A stretch of DNA of 64,000 nt, taken from positions 62,001 to 126,000 of the forward strand of contig DAOTXW010000041.1 in the NCBI GenBank assembly GCA_034435035.1, read 5' to 3'. Position 1 is the stretch's first letter. Every line of letters starts with the position of its first letter. Below, in pieces: positions 1 through 8,353 of this stretch. The position numbers were made by a program, and so were the translations under genes. Origin of the DNA: JAHEME01 sp034435035. GTDB taxonomy: Bacteria > Chloroflexota > Anaerolineae > Aggregatilineales > UBA3940. The notes beneath the pieces were generated by a model. That model had not been told where the DNA came from. It saw only the letters and a program-made list of their open reading frames with translations, and did no database searches.

Positions 1-20
1 GTGAACAGCAGGCAATCCGC

Positions 21-59
21 GCCGAAGGGCGGCCCTGCCAGCGCCGCCCTTCGGCTTTT
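21..59 (+). terminator. Rho-independent terminator of a gene left of the window
   Basis: A perfect 13-bp inverted repeat (21-33 with 43-55) encloses a 9-nt loop and is followed directly by TTTT at 56-59. It would end a rightward transcript entering from outside the window. No coding sequence for that transcript is visible here. Confidence 0.85.
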
Positions 60-76
60 ACAGGCAGAAGCCGGAC

Positions 77-364
77 TCAGTGGATGATCTCGATGGTGTG
101 ATCGACCACCATCAGGTCAGGGCGGTTATGCTCGATCCAGCGGGTGACGGCCTGCAGCACCGTCTCGGCGTGTGCGGCGGTGGTGGAGACGACGGCCACT
201 CCCAGCACCGCTGAACGCCAGGTATCATGCAGGGCGACCTCTGCGCACGCGACGTTGAACTCCCTGTGGACGCGTGCAATCAACCCCTTCATCACACTGC
301 GCTTCTGCTTCAACGAGTGCGCATCCGGGATATCCAGTTCGACTATCATGCTGCCGATCACCAT
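77..364 (-). CDS. DUF503 (YlxP-like) family protein
   Basis: A 95-residue protein that matches the small DUF503 family: it opens MVIGSMIVELDIP and continues with DAHSLKQKRS, the pattern expected for the first strand and the helix of this family. DUF503 proteins are often encoded near ribosome-maturation genes, but their function is unsettled. A longer reading frame adds 12 residues upstream; I chose the ATG at 364 because the family begins there and because a promoter places transcription start at this codon. No Shine-Dalgarno sequence precedes it. It is divergent from ychF, with about 97 bp between the two starts. Confidence 0.85.
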   Translation of the reverse strand: MVIGSMIVELDIPDAHSLKQKRSVMKGLIARVHREFNVACAEVALHDTWRSAVLGVAVVSTTAAHAETVLQAVTRWIEHNRPDLMVVDHTIEIIH

Positions 365-371
365 ACTGCTC

Positions 372-400
372 ACTTTACCAGCAGCCTGCTCCCCGCACAA
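372..400 (-). promoter_or_regulatory. Promoter of the DUF503 gene, probably leaderless
   Basis: On the minus strand, a -35 TTGTGC (395-400) and a -10 TAAAGT (372-377) are 17 bp apart, with an extended TG one base before the -10. The ATG at 364 starts 7 nt after the -10, so transcription should begin at or next to the start codon. Confidence 0.6.
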
Positions 401-422
401 TGTCTGATCCTGCCGCTGAAGA

Positions 423-431
423 TGCTATAAT
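423..431 (+). promoter_or_regulatory. Extended -10 promoter of ychF
   Basis: A consensus TATAAT at 426-431 is preceded by TGC, giving an extended -10. The -35 region is poor. It lies about 30 bp before the ychF start and is divergent to the promoter at 372-400. Confidence 0.6.
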
Positions 432-461
432 CCGCCCGGATAAGGTACCAGGAGCAGAACC

Positions 462-1535
462 ATGAAACTCGGACTTGTTGGCCTGCCGATGAGCGGCAAG
501 ACCACCGTCTTCCGTGCGCTTACCGGCTCGGATCGCCCGGCCAGCGTCGGCGCGCCGGGCAAGCTGGAGGTGCAGATCGCCGTCGTGGATGTTCCCGATC
601 CGCGCCTGGAACGGCTGGCTGCGCTGTTTCAACCTGAGCGAACCGTCCCTTTGCAGATCACCTATGCGGATATCGGCGGCCTGGCCAGGGGCATCAGCGA
701 AGGCGGGCTGGGTGGCCCATTTCGCAACCAGCTGGCTCAGATGGATGGCTTCCTGCATGTGGTGCGGGTGTTCGAGGATCCCAGTGTGCCGCACCCTGAG
801 GACACCCTGGATCCCCGGCGCGATCTGGATATTCTGGACGGCGAATTTGCCCTGGCCGACCTGATCACCGTCGAGAACCGCAAGACCCGGCTGAAGGAAG
901 AGATGCAGCGGGGGAAAGATCGTGCCGCCAATGCCCGCGAGCTTGAGCTGTTCGAGCGGCTGCAGATCTGCCTGGAAGATGGGCGGCCGCTGCGCGATCT
1001 GGACCTGAATCCTGCCGAGCGTGAAGGGCTAAAAGGCTACACCTTTCTGACGATGAAGCCCAAACTGGTGCTGCTGAACGCCGGTGAGGTCGCCGCGCCC
1101 GCCGAGTCCCTGGTGAAGGTCGAAGGGCGGGATACCGCTGTGCTTTCGATCCAGGGGCGGCTGGAGATGGAGATCGCGCAGCTGGAGCCGGCAGAGGCTG
1201 CCGAGTTCATGGCCGAGTACGGCATCCGCGAGCCGATGCGAGCGCGGGTGATCCGCCAGTCATTCGACCTGCTTCACGTTCAGACCTTCTACACGGTGGG
1301 CGAAGATGAAGTGCGCGCCTGGACGTGCCCTGTCGGCGCAACGGCTCAGCAGGCAGCGGGCCGCATCCACTCTGACTTTGAGCGGGCTTTCATCAAAGCG
1401 GCCATCATTGAGGCCGATACCCTCCTCGAACTGGGCGGCCTGGCGGAAGCCCGGCAGGTGGGCAAACTGCGGCTGGAGGGCCGGGACTATATCATGAAGC
1501 AGGGTGATGTCATCGAGGTCAAGCACAGCGCTTAG
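462..1535 (+). CDS. ychF: YchF/OLA1-type P-loop nucleotidase
   Basis: A 357-residue protein of the TRAFAC GTPase class, Obg family, YchF subgroup; these proteins prefer ATP and associate with ribosomes. The P-loop GLPMSGKTT sits at residues 7-15, the G3-type segment DIGGLARG follows near residue 70, and the G4 position reads NAGE, the NxxE form that marks ATP preference in YchF instead of NKxD. A C-terminal TGS domain ends the protein, with the typical closing pattern around DFERAFIKA and DYIMKQGDVIEV. Length matches the family. AGGAG lies before the ATG. It is monocistronic or leads the SH3 gene about 100 bp downstream. Confidence 0.93.
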   Translation: MKLGLVGLPMSGKTTVFRALTGSDRPASVGAPGKLEVQIAVVDVPDPRLERLAALFQPERTVPLQITYADIGGLARGISEGGLGGPFRNQLAQMDGFLHVVRVFEDPSVPHPEDTLDPRRDLDILDGEFALADLITVENRKTRLKEEMQRGKDRAANARELELFERLQICLEDGRPLRDLDLNPAEREGLKGYTFLTMKPKLVLLNAGEVAAPAESLVKVEGRDTAVLSIQGRLEMEIAQLEPAEAAEFMAEYGIREPMRARVIRQSFDLLHVQTFYTVGEDEVRAWTCPVGATAQQAAGRIHSDFERAFIKAAIIEADTLLELGGLAEARQVGKLRLEGRDYIMKQGDVIEVKHSA

Positions 1536-1631
1536 CCTCACGGACTGCTGGATCAGCAGGCGCGCCCCGGTGCGCTTTCTGCATGCTGTCAGCCATTGCC
1601 AGCCATCAGACCGGGAGGTACTATTGCCTCC

Positions 1632-2426
1632 ATGAAGAACAGAGTTGAAGCTGACCGCCCGCGAGCGCTCGTGCTGGCGGTGTTGGTTGTGATCATCGCG
1701 CTGGCCCCGGGCGCCGGCATCGCCGCGGCGGCCGGGGCGGTTGCCAGCCGCCAGCAGGGCCCCACGCCTTCGCCCACCCCTGGCGGCCAGATCAACCTGC
1801 CCACCGCCACCGCCACCGCTATCGGCGGCCCGACCGCCACCCCCAGCCGGACACCCACCCTGACCCCGGTGCTGGCTGAGATGGTCGGCTCGCCCACGAA
1901 TCTGCGCTCCGGGCCGGGCCTTGACTTTGACATCGTGGCCGAGCTCGACGCCGGAACGCGCCTGCCGCTGATCGGTCGCTGGCTGGGCTACGATTGGCTG
2001 CTGGTGCAGTGGCAGGATGCGCCCGAAGGTAAAGCCTGGGTTTATGCCCCGCTGGTGGTGGTGATCGGTGATATCACCACCGTGCCCGCTGTTGAGCCTC
2101 CAACGCTGCCGACCATCGATCCGACGCAGGCATCGCTGGATGCCACGGCAACTGTCTTTCTGCAGACGCCGGGCGGCCCGGAGACCGCCACGGCTCAGGC
2201 GCTCTTTCTGCCCACGGGGGTCTACACGGCGACCCCGGACAGCCCGGCAGGCTCCGGCGGCCTCCAGCCCACTTTCACCCCGCCCGCGCCCTATGTGCAG
2301 CCTGAGACCGTGGTCGCACCCCGTCCGGTCGCCAGGCGAGGGGGGATCCCGCCTGCGGCGCTCATCATCGCGCTCGGCGCGATGGGAGTGCTGACTCTGA
2401 TCGTGGGGGTACTGCGCCGGCTGTGA
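1632..2426 (+). CDS. Membrane-anchored SH3b-domain protein with Thr/Pro linkers
   Basis: A 264-residue protein with an N-terminal hydrophobic segment (about residues 13-38), a Thr/Pro-rich linker, one bacterial SH3 domain (recognisable from SPTNLRSGPG to WVYAPLV), a second low-complexity stretch and a C-terminal membrane helix before a short basic tail. SH3b domains usually bind peptidoglycan or proteins outside the membrane, so an envelope role is likely; no catalytic domain is present. GGGAGG lies 13 nt before the ATG at 1632, a rather long spacing; an in-frame extension upstream is possible but adds no recognisable sequence. Confidence 0.7.
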   Translation: MKNRVEADRPRALVLAVLVVIIALAPGAGIAAAAGAVASRQQGPTPSPTPGGQINLPTATATAIGGPTATPSRTPTLTPVLAEMVGSPTNLRSGPGLDFDIVAELDAGTRLPLIGRWLGYDWLLVQWQDAPEGKAWVYAPLVVVIGDITTVPAVEPPTLPTIDPTQASLDATATVFLQTPGGPETATAQALFLPTGVYTATPDSPAGSGGLQPTFTPPAPYVQPETVVAPRPVARRGGIPPAALIIALGAMGVLTLIVGVLRRL

Positions 2427-2441
2427 ACCGCACCTCAACGG

Positions 2442-2470
2442 TTGTTGCGTCCCCGGCCCGCGGCTATAAT
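2442..2470 (+). promoter_or_regulatory. Promoter of lipA
   Basis: TTGTTG (2442-2447), a 17-bp spacer and a consensus TATAAT (2465-2470) lie about 40 bp before the lipA ATG. Confidence 0.75.
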
Positions 2471-2511
2471 CACGCCATACCGCAAGCACGTTTGAGGCAA
2501 CCTGTACTCCC

Positions 2512-3456
<945 letters not shown>

Positions 3457-3474
3457 GCCGGACGCGCTATGATT

Positions 3475-3511
3475 GTGGGGGTCACGCCGCCGGTGACCCC
3501 CACTTTTATTT
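3475..3511 (+). terminator. Terminator after lipA
   Basis: A perfect 10-bp stem (3475-3484 with 3494-3503), a 9-nt loop and the tail TTTTATTT. Confidence 0.9.
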
Positions 3512-3530
3512 CAGACAGGATCGATCCCCT

Positions 3531-4958
3531 GTGCGCGATCGTCTGACCGCCCTGGCCCTGTTTGCCGTGATCTCCTCGCTGTGCTATGCCACCAGCGCAG
3601 GCATCACATCCAGCAACGATGGCAGCCATTACGCGCTGCTGCGCGCCATGGCGGATGAAGGCCGCTTCCGTATCGAGACCTACGCCCATTTTGCCGAAGG
3701 GAACGATCTGGCGATCCGCGATGGGGTCATTTACAGCGACCGGCCGCCGGGAACCGCCCTGCTCGGGATCCCTTTCTATGTGGTGGGCGGGCTGCTGCCG
3801 CCGCCGATCCAGGCGCTGCCCACGCGCCACGACGAGGGCAACCCGCGCCTGGCCTATCTGCTGATGCTGCCCGCGCTGGCAGCGGGCGGCGTGGTGGCAG
3901 TTGTGTATCAGTTGCTGCGCGCCTGCCGGCTCCCGGCGGAGGCCGCGCTGACCGCCTCCATAGCGCTGGGAACCGGCTCGACTCTGTTCAAATATGGTGG
4001 CGTTCTGTTCTCGCACGCGCTCTCGGCGCTGCTGGTGGTGAGTGGCGTCGCGCTGGCGCTGTCCGCGGGGCGGGCAGGGCGTCTGAAACCTGCTGCTGCG
4101 CTGGCGCTGGGGCTGACACTCGGCCTCTCGCTGACCGTCGAATATTCCAATGTGCTGTTTGTCGCCATCGTGCTGCTGTATCTGGTGCTGAGCCTGAAGG
4201 GGCGGCTGATGAGGCGGCCGAACCGGGCGGCGGCGGCCCTGCTGGCTGCTGCCCTGGCCCTGCCCATCGGATTCCTGCTGGCCTACCATACCGTCAGCTT
4301 TGGCGGCCCGCTGACTACTTCGTACCGCTACGCAATCAACTACCCCTGGGCGGCCAGCCTGCGCACCACCTTCGATGTGCCGCTCAGCCAGGGCCTGCCG
4401 GGGATGCTCTGGTACGGGCATGACGCGCGCGGCGAGGAAAACCAGGGCCTGCTGCTGCTCATGCCGATCACGCTGGCTGCTGCTGGCGGCCTGTGGCCGT
4501 ATCTCCGTTCATGGGGAAGGGAAGCCGCGCTGACTCTGGGTCTGTTTGGGGTCTACCTGGTGCTGTTTGCGACCCACCATACCTTCAGCGGCTTCACCGC
4601 CGACGGGCGCTACCTGATGCCGTTTCTCCCGCTGTGGTTCCTGCCGCTGGGCTTCGCGATAGCGGAGATACACACGCTGCGGCCATCGGCGCGGCGGGCG
4701 GCGCTGCTGCTGTTTGTGTATGGCCTGCTGTTTCTCTCAGTCCGCAACATGCTGGCGCACATCGCCTTCTCTTACAACTACCACCTCGACCCCGGCCTGG
4801 TGGCCCGCCGGGCAGCCACGCCTGCCAACTGGAGCTACCTGCTGGGCGATGTCTTCGTCAACTGGCCCAATCTGCCGCTGCTCTGGCTGGTCGAGGCTGC
4901 TGCGCTGGGGATGCTGGCCGGGCTGGGGCGCCTGCGGCAGATCATTCGCCCACATTGA
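3531..4958 (+). CDS. Polytopic membrane protein, GT-C/PMT-like glycosyltransferase candidate
   Basis: A 475-residue protein with roughly ten hydrophobic segments. The first extracytoplasmic loop contains NDGSHYALLRA and later YSDRPPGTALLG, which resembles the acidic first loop and the DKPPG-type motif of lipid-linked sugar transferases (ArnT/PMT, GT39/GT83). Such enzymes move sugars from polyprenyl-phosphate carriers outside the membrane. The substrate cannot be told. The start is a GTG with AGGA about 10 nt upstream, just after the lipA terminator. Its last 17 bp overlap the convergent stress-protein gene. Confidence 0.55.
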   Translation: MRDRLTALALFAVISSLCYATSAGITSSNDGSHYALLRAMADEGRFRIETYAHFAEGNDLAIRDGVIYSDRPPGTALLGIPFYVVGGLLPPPIQALPTRHDEGNPRLAYLLMLPALAAGGVVAVVYQLLRACRLPAEAALTASIALGTGSTLFKYGGVLFSHALSALLVVSGVALALSAGRAGRLKPAAALALGLTLGLSLTVEYSNVLFVAIVLLYLVLSLKGRLMRRPNRAAAALLAAALALPIGFLLAYHTVSFGGPLTTSYRYAINYPWAASLRTTFDVPLSQGLPGMLWYGHDARGEENQGLLLLMPITLAAAGGLWPYLRSWGREAALTLGLFGVYLVLFATHHTFSGFTADGRYLMPFLPLWFLPLGFAIAEIHTLRPSARRAALLLFVYGLLFLSVRNMLAHIAFSYNYHLDPGLVARRAATPANWSYLLGDVFVNWPNLPLLWLVEAAALGMLAGLGRLRQIIRPH

Positions 4959-5874
4959 TCCGGCGCGGCCTCCGCGCCGACCGTGGTACCGCGGATTCGG
5001 TTGCGGCGGCCCATTCCTCTTCACTCAACGCACGCGCGATCAGCACCGGCCGCCGGATGTGGGTCAGGATGTGATCGGTGATATTCTCCTGCAGCAGGGC
5101 ACGCAGACGTGCCCAGCGCCGGCTGGGGGGCACTCCGTGTGCTCCGGTGACCACCAGGTCATAGTCCCCCTCGCGCGCCTCGCGGATGATCTCATCCAGC
5201 ACCAGGCCATGCCGCACTCGCGCATGCCGGCGCTCAGGGGGCACACCGACTTCCCCCAGAATGTCCAGCACCCGCTGCAGATGGCGCCCTTCGCGCGTCC
5301 CCTGCCGGATCAGGTCGGGCGCATCGCGCTCCAGGTCTTCAAACGGCGCATCCGGGATCAGCGCCAGCTGGGACATCACATGCAGGACGGTGACTTCAGC
5401 GCCTACCAGCGCGGCCAGGTTTCCGCCAATGCGGGCGTGAAGCTCGCCGGGGACCTCGCCACTGGTGCAGATCAGCATGCGCTGCACCAGCGGGCGCGGA
5501 TCGCTGACGACCAGCAGCGAGGCAGGCACATGCTGACCGAGATAGCGGGCCACTGAGCCGAGGATAAAGCGGCTGATCCCCCGCCGCTGGTACCAGCCGA
5601 TGATGACCAGCTGATAGAAATGCTCGTGGGACTGGGCCAGTATCTCTTCTTCGGCAGCGCCTGCGCGCATGGCAATCGCCACTTCGCAGCCGCTGCCCTG
5701 AAAATAGGCTTCGCGGGCGGCTTCCAGCGCGGCGCGCAGAGGGGCCTGCGTCGCGGATGTGGGCGCCACGCCAAGCAGGGTCACCCGCGCAGCCGCCGGA
5801 CGGGCAAACAGCGCGCCAAACTGGATAACAGCAGTGCTGCGCGGAGAGTCATCGATAGCAATGAGAATATCCAT
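4942..5874 (-). CDS. Tandem universal stress protein (UspA family)
   Basis: A 310-residue cytoplasmic protein made of two USP domains. The first opens with DILIAIDDSPRSTAV and ends near the nucleotide-type segment RGISRFILGSVA then PASLLVV; the second runs from about residue 150 and ends with RRPVLIARA. The second copy lacks a clean GxxG(9x)GS motif, so only the first may bind ATP. The ATG at 5874 has GAGG 9 nt upstream and lies 6 bp after the stop of the transporter-like gene, so the two are probably co-transcribed. A C-terminal basic tail of about 15 residues is not part of the fold. Confidence 0.82.
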   Translation of the reverse strand: MDILIAIDDSPRSTAVIQFGALFARPAAARVTLLGVAPTSATQAPLRAALEAAREAYFQGSGCEVAIAMRAGAAEEEILAQSHEHFYQLVIIGWYQRRGISRFILGSVARYLGQHVPASLLVVSDPRPLVQRMLICTSGEVPGELHARIGGNLAALVGAEVTVLHVMSQLALIPDAPFEDLERDAPDLIRQGTREGRHLQRVLDILGEVGVPPERRHARVRHGLVLDEIIREAREGDYDLVVTGAHGVPPSRRWARLRALLQENITDHILTHIRRPVLIARALSEEEWAAATESAVPRSARRPRRINVGE

Positions 5875-5880
5875 CAAACG

Positions 5881-6957
5881 CTACCTCACGACTAACAAAG
5901 CTATCGGGATGATCAGCAACAGGGAGAAAAACGCCAGCAGACGCGGACGCGTGTCGATCAACCATGTCACAAAACGGAGGATACCCCGCTCGTACAGCGG
6001 GAAGAAAAACAGCAGGACAATCGTGGAGACCACGACAATGCTCAGCATCTCTGCCAGCACGATCCCGGCAGCCGTGGGATTGCGCAGCAGCAGCCCTGCC
6101 ACCAGGGTGTCAATGAAAGTTGAGATATTGCAGCCCATGATGTAGGGGATCAGGTTTTCGCGCCGGACATAGCCGCGGGCTGACAGCGGCACCAGTAGCC
6201 CGAGCGAGACCGAGACGCTCATCGTCAGCAGCGTAATTCCAAAGCCCAGCGCGAACGTGACCGCCGGTCGATACAGCACCCGGGCCACGCCATTGAACGC
6301 GCTGTCCTGCAGTTTGAACTCCGGGAGAGCCCTGTCGAACAGGTTGAAGGTGGCGACAATGGTGCCCAGGCCCAGCAGGAAGACCATCCAGCCCGGGAGT
6401 AGGCGGGTGGCCAGCGCCACCGGCGGGCCATAGATCGCGTCCACCACTGAAACCAGCTCGCCATGGGCTGTCATGTTAGCCCCGTTGGCGATGAAGCCGG
6501 AGTTCAGCAGCAGGTAGCCAACCGGCAGAGCCGGGAGGTAAATGGTGGCGGTCACGATCAGCGAGAGGAGGCCCGTCGTCAGACTGGCTACCTTCTCATG
6601 CCCGCGGATAACGTAAATCATACCAAGCGCCAGTACAATCAGCGATGCGCCCAGACGCGAGCCGGTGATCATGGCGAAAGCTGTGACGCGATCGATCACG
6701 CCTGCATCGAAGAACGCCAGAGAAGCTGCCGCAACCGGCGATCCGCTCATCACGCCGTAGGCAAACAGCCAGCCGAATCCCAGACCATTGATCGGGTTGG
6801 TGACCCGGAGCGTATCGCGGATAAAGGGGGCCAGACCCCGGGCGCCCGCCTTCATCAGCTCCAGTGCCAGGATAAACAATGCCGTGCTGGCAATGAAGAT
6901 AGCCGCCTTGCGCCAGCCGATTCGCTGTAACAGGCCCAGCAGATGTTTCAACATCAT
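5881..6957 (-). CDS. Na+/phosphate symporter-like (PF02690-like) membrane protein
   Basis: A 358-residue protein with about nine hydrophobic segments. Two similar motifs face each other as in the NptA/PiT-II fold: an early GVMSGSPVAAASL...TGSRLGAS and a later YIMGCNISTFIDTLVAG, which correspond to the usual QSSS and GxNIGTT repeats. The QSSS part is replaced here, so phosphate may not be the substrate. The start overlaps the stop of the HD gene (ATGATG contains the TGA), giving translational coupling, and the USP gene follows after 6 bp. Confidence 0.6.
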   Translation of the reverse strand: MMLKHLLGLLQRIGWRKAAIFIASTALFILALELMKAGARGLAPFIRDTLRVTNPINGLGFGWLFAYGVMSGSPVAAASLAFFDAGVIDRVTAFAMITGSRLGASLIVLALGMIYVIRGHEKVASLTTGLLSLIVTATIYLPALPVGYLLLNSGFIANGANMTAHGELVSVVDAIYGPPVALATRLLPGWMVFLLGLGTIVATFNLFDRALPEFKLQDSAFNGVARVLYRPAVTFALGFGITLLTMSVSVSLGLLVPLSARGYVRRENLIPYIMGCNISTFIDTLVAGLLLRNPTAAGIVLAEMLSIVVVSTIVLLFFFPLYERGILRFVTWLIDTRPRLLAFFSLLLIIPIALLVVR

Positions 6958-7601
6958 CGCTGGCCTCCGACTTCAGCGTTCAGCTGCTCAAAGAACGCAA
7001 CCATGAATCGGTGGCGTGCATCTGCGATCTGCCGCCCACTGCGGGTGTAAAGTCGATCCCGGACATGCTGCAGCTTGACATAGAACTCGTGAACGGCGGT
7101 ATGGGGTTCGCCGGACTGGCCGGGGATATACCCGGCAGACACAGGTGCCCAGAGAGGCATCGCGTGCATACCGGCAAATGAGAAGGCACGCGCCACGCCG
7201 ATCGCGCCGATGCTGTCCAGCTTGTCCGCATCAAACAGGACGCGGGCCTCGATGCTGCGTGGCTCGATCGCATTGCGGTAGCGATGGGCCTCGATGGCGT
7301 GGGCGACCGCATCGACGAACGCTGCAGGGGAACCTGCCAGGAGGTGGCGGGCTTGACGAGCCGCCATGAGGGCGTGATCGTCCTCGGGCCGGGCCTGCAT
7401 GGCGAAGCCCTGGTCCGCGTTGCCATCATCTGTTCGCGCGATGTCGTGCAGAAGCGCTGCTGTGCGGACAATGTCCAGGTCGGCGCCTTCCAGCTGGGCC
7501 AGCCGCTCGGCCATCGCCAGGACACGGAGCACATGAGCGAAGTCATGAACCGGATCGGCATCGGCATACAACGCGCGGGCCTGCTCGATGGTGATTGTCA
7601 A
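6954..7601 (-). CDS. HD-domain phosphohydrolase (YedJ-like)
   Basis: A 215-residue cytoplasmic HD-superfamily protein. The metal-binding pattern is visible: HDFAHVLRV near the N terminus, ALLHDIAR about 30 residues later, a helical EAHRYR motif and LFDADKLDSIGAIG, which carries the distal Asp. Relatives hydrolyse phosphomonoesters or nucleotides; the substrate is unknown. A GTG start 15 bp upstream is open, but the TTG at 7601 has GAGGAT about 8 nt before it and the GTG has none. First gene of a three-gene overlapping unit with the Na/Pi-like protein and USP. Confidence 0.75.
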   Translation of the reverse strand: MTITIEQARALYADADPVHDFAHVLRVLAMAERLAQLEGADLDIVRTAALLHDIARTDDGNADQGFAMQARPEDDHALMAARQARHLLAGSPAAFVDAVAHAIEAHRYRNAIEPRSIEARVLFDADKLDSIGAIGVARAFSFAGMHAMPLWAPVSAGYIPGQSGEPHTAVHEFYVKLQHVRDRLYTRSGRQIADARHRFMVAFFEQLNAEVGGQR

Positions 7602-7645
7602 GAGAGTTATCCTCACCGGTGTGAGGGCTGGATGTCAGTCCGCGG

Positions 7646-7675
7646 AGTATACCACGGGTTTCTGGCAGCATGTAA
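7646..7675 (-). promoter_or_regulatory. Promoter of the HD / Na-Pi-like / USP unit
   Basis: Minus-strand TTACAT (7670-7675), 18-bp spacer and TATACT (7646-7651). Transcription would start near 7639, about 38 nt before the chosen TTG start. Confidence 0.55.
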
Positions 7676-7778
7676 CGTAAGAGAATGGATAGCGGGCGTG
7701 GCAAAAAGCTAACGGAAAACAAGTCGGATGCAAAGCGTGGTTTAATAGTCGGCAGGTGCTCTGGCTGTGGGATAACGA

Positions 7779-7827
7779 GATTCAAACACAAACTAGTACC
7801 TGACTCATATTGACTGAGGTTTGAATC
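7779..7827. repeat. Inverted repeat overlapping a promoter, operator candidate
   Basis: Two perfect 9-bp arms, GATTCAAAC at 7779-7787 and GTTTGAATC at 7819-7827, are separated by 31 bp. The right arm lies in the spacer between the -35 and -10 boxes of the promoter at 7810-7839. Between the arms sits a second, imperfect hairpin (7 of 9 pairs) around TGACTCA and TGACTGA. Confidence 0.6.
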
Positions 7828-7839
7828 GCCACTTACAAT
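7810..7839 (+). promoter_or_regulatory. Promoter of the two-CxxC protein gene
   Basis: TTGACT (7810-7815), 18-bp spacer and TACAAT (7834-7839). Predicted start of transcription near 7846 leaves a leader of about 75 nt before the ATG at 7922. The rest of the 305-bp gap back to the HD gene is AT-richer than the surroundings and holds the divergent promoter. Confidence 0.7.
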
Positions 7840-7921
7840 GCGTGCAAGATGGTGGATGGCTATCGGACTGGTATTGCAGTGGTAGCGGCTGTGCAGATGC
7901 GCAGCAGGGGGAGTAGAGGTC

Positions 7922-8263
7922 ATGTATGTGGATACCGATATCCTGTTTCCCAACAGCGCCATTCCGGCGCTGCGCAGGCTGCGCAGTGAGAAATGGCGCC
8001 AGTTGGTTGATGAGATAAACAGCCTGCCGGATGATAACCCGAAAGTACTGGGATTTGTCCTGATGATGATCCGCATCAATGGCTGCCTGGAATGTGAGAC
8101 GGACAGCTACCGCGCTATGCGTGGCTGTGCCGCCTGCGCCGTCCAGACGCTGCATCGTTACCGCGGCACCGATCAGGAGCTGCTGGATCTGTACGCCCAG
8201 GCCTGCAGAGATATCGAAGTCTATCTGGCCGAACAGGCCGACGAAGTGAGGCGCATCGCCTGA
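7922..8263 (+). CDS. Small cysteine-rich protein of unknown function
   Basis: A 113-residue, probably cytoplasmic protein with no signal peptide or membrane segment. Its central part carries CLEC followed 13 residues later by CAAC, an arrangement that could bind zinc or an iron-sulfur cluster; the second half is mainly helical (TDQELLDLYAQAC and EVYLAEQADEV). GGGGAG and GAGGT precede the ATG. I do not recognise the family. It stands alone, between a strong promoter with an inverted repeat and a strong terminator, which argues for individual regulation. Confidence 0.75.
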   Translation: MYVDTDILFPNSAIPALRRLRSEKWRQLVDEINSLPDDNPKVLGFVLMMIRINGCLECETDSYRAMRGCAACAVQTLHRYRGTDQELLDLYAQACRDIEVYLAEQADEVRRIA

Positions 8264-8301
8264 TCTGTCTGCGCACGCCGCCAACCGAGATTTGCCACTT
8301 C

Positions 8302-8338
8302 AGCCCGGATGCGACAAAATCCGGGCTGTTTTGGTTTT
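8302..8338 (+). terminator. Terminator after the two-CxxC protein gene
   Basis: A perfect 9-bp stem (8302-8310 with 8319-8327), an 8-nt loop and a T-rich tail (GTTTTGGTTTT). Confidence 0.9.
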
Positions 8339-8353
8339 GCCTCTGGAGGGCGC

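Noticed and set aside
1546..1560. Small hairpin CTGCTG-GAT-CAGCAG after ychF.
   Set aside because: Six pairs, no T tract; not convincing as a terminator.
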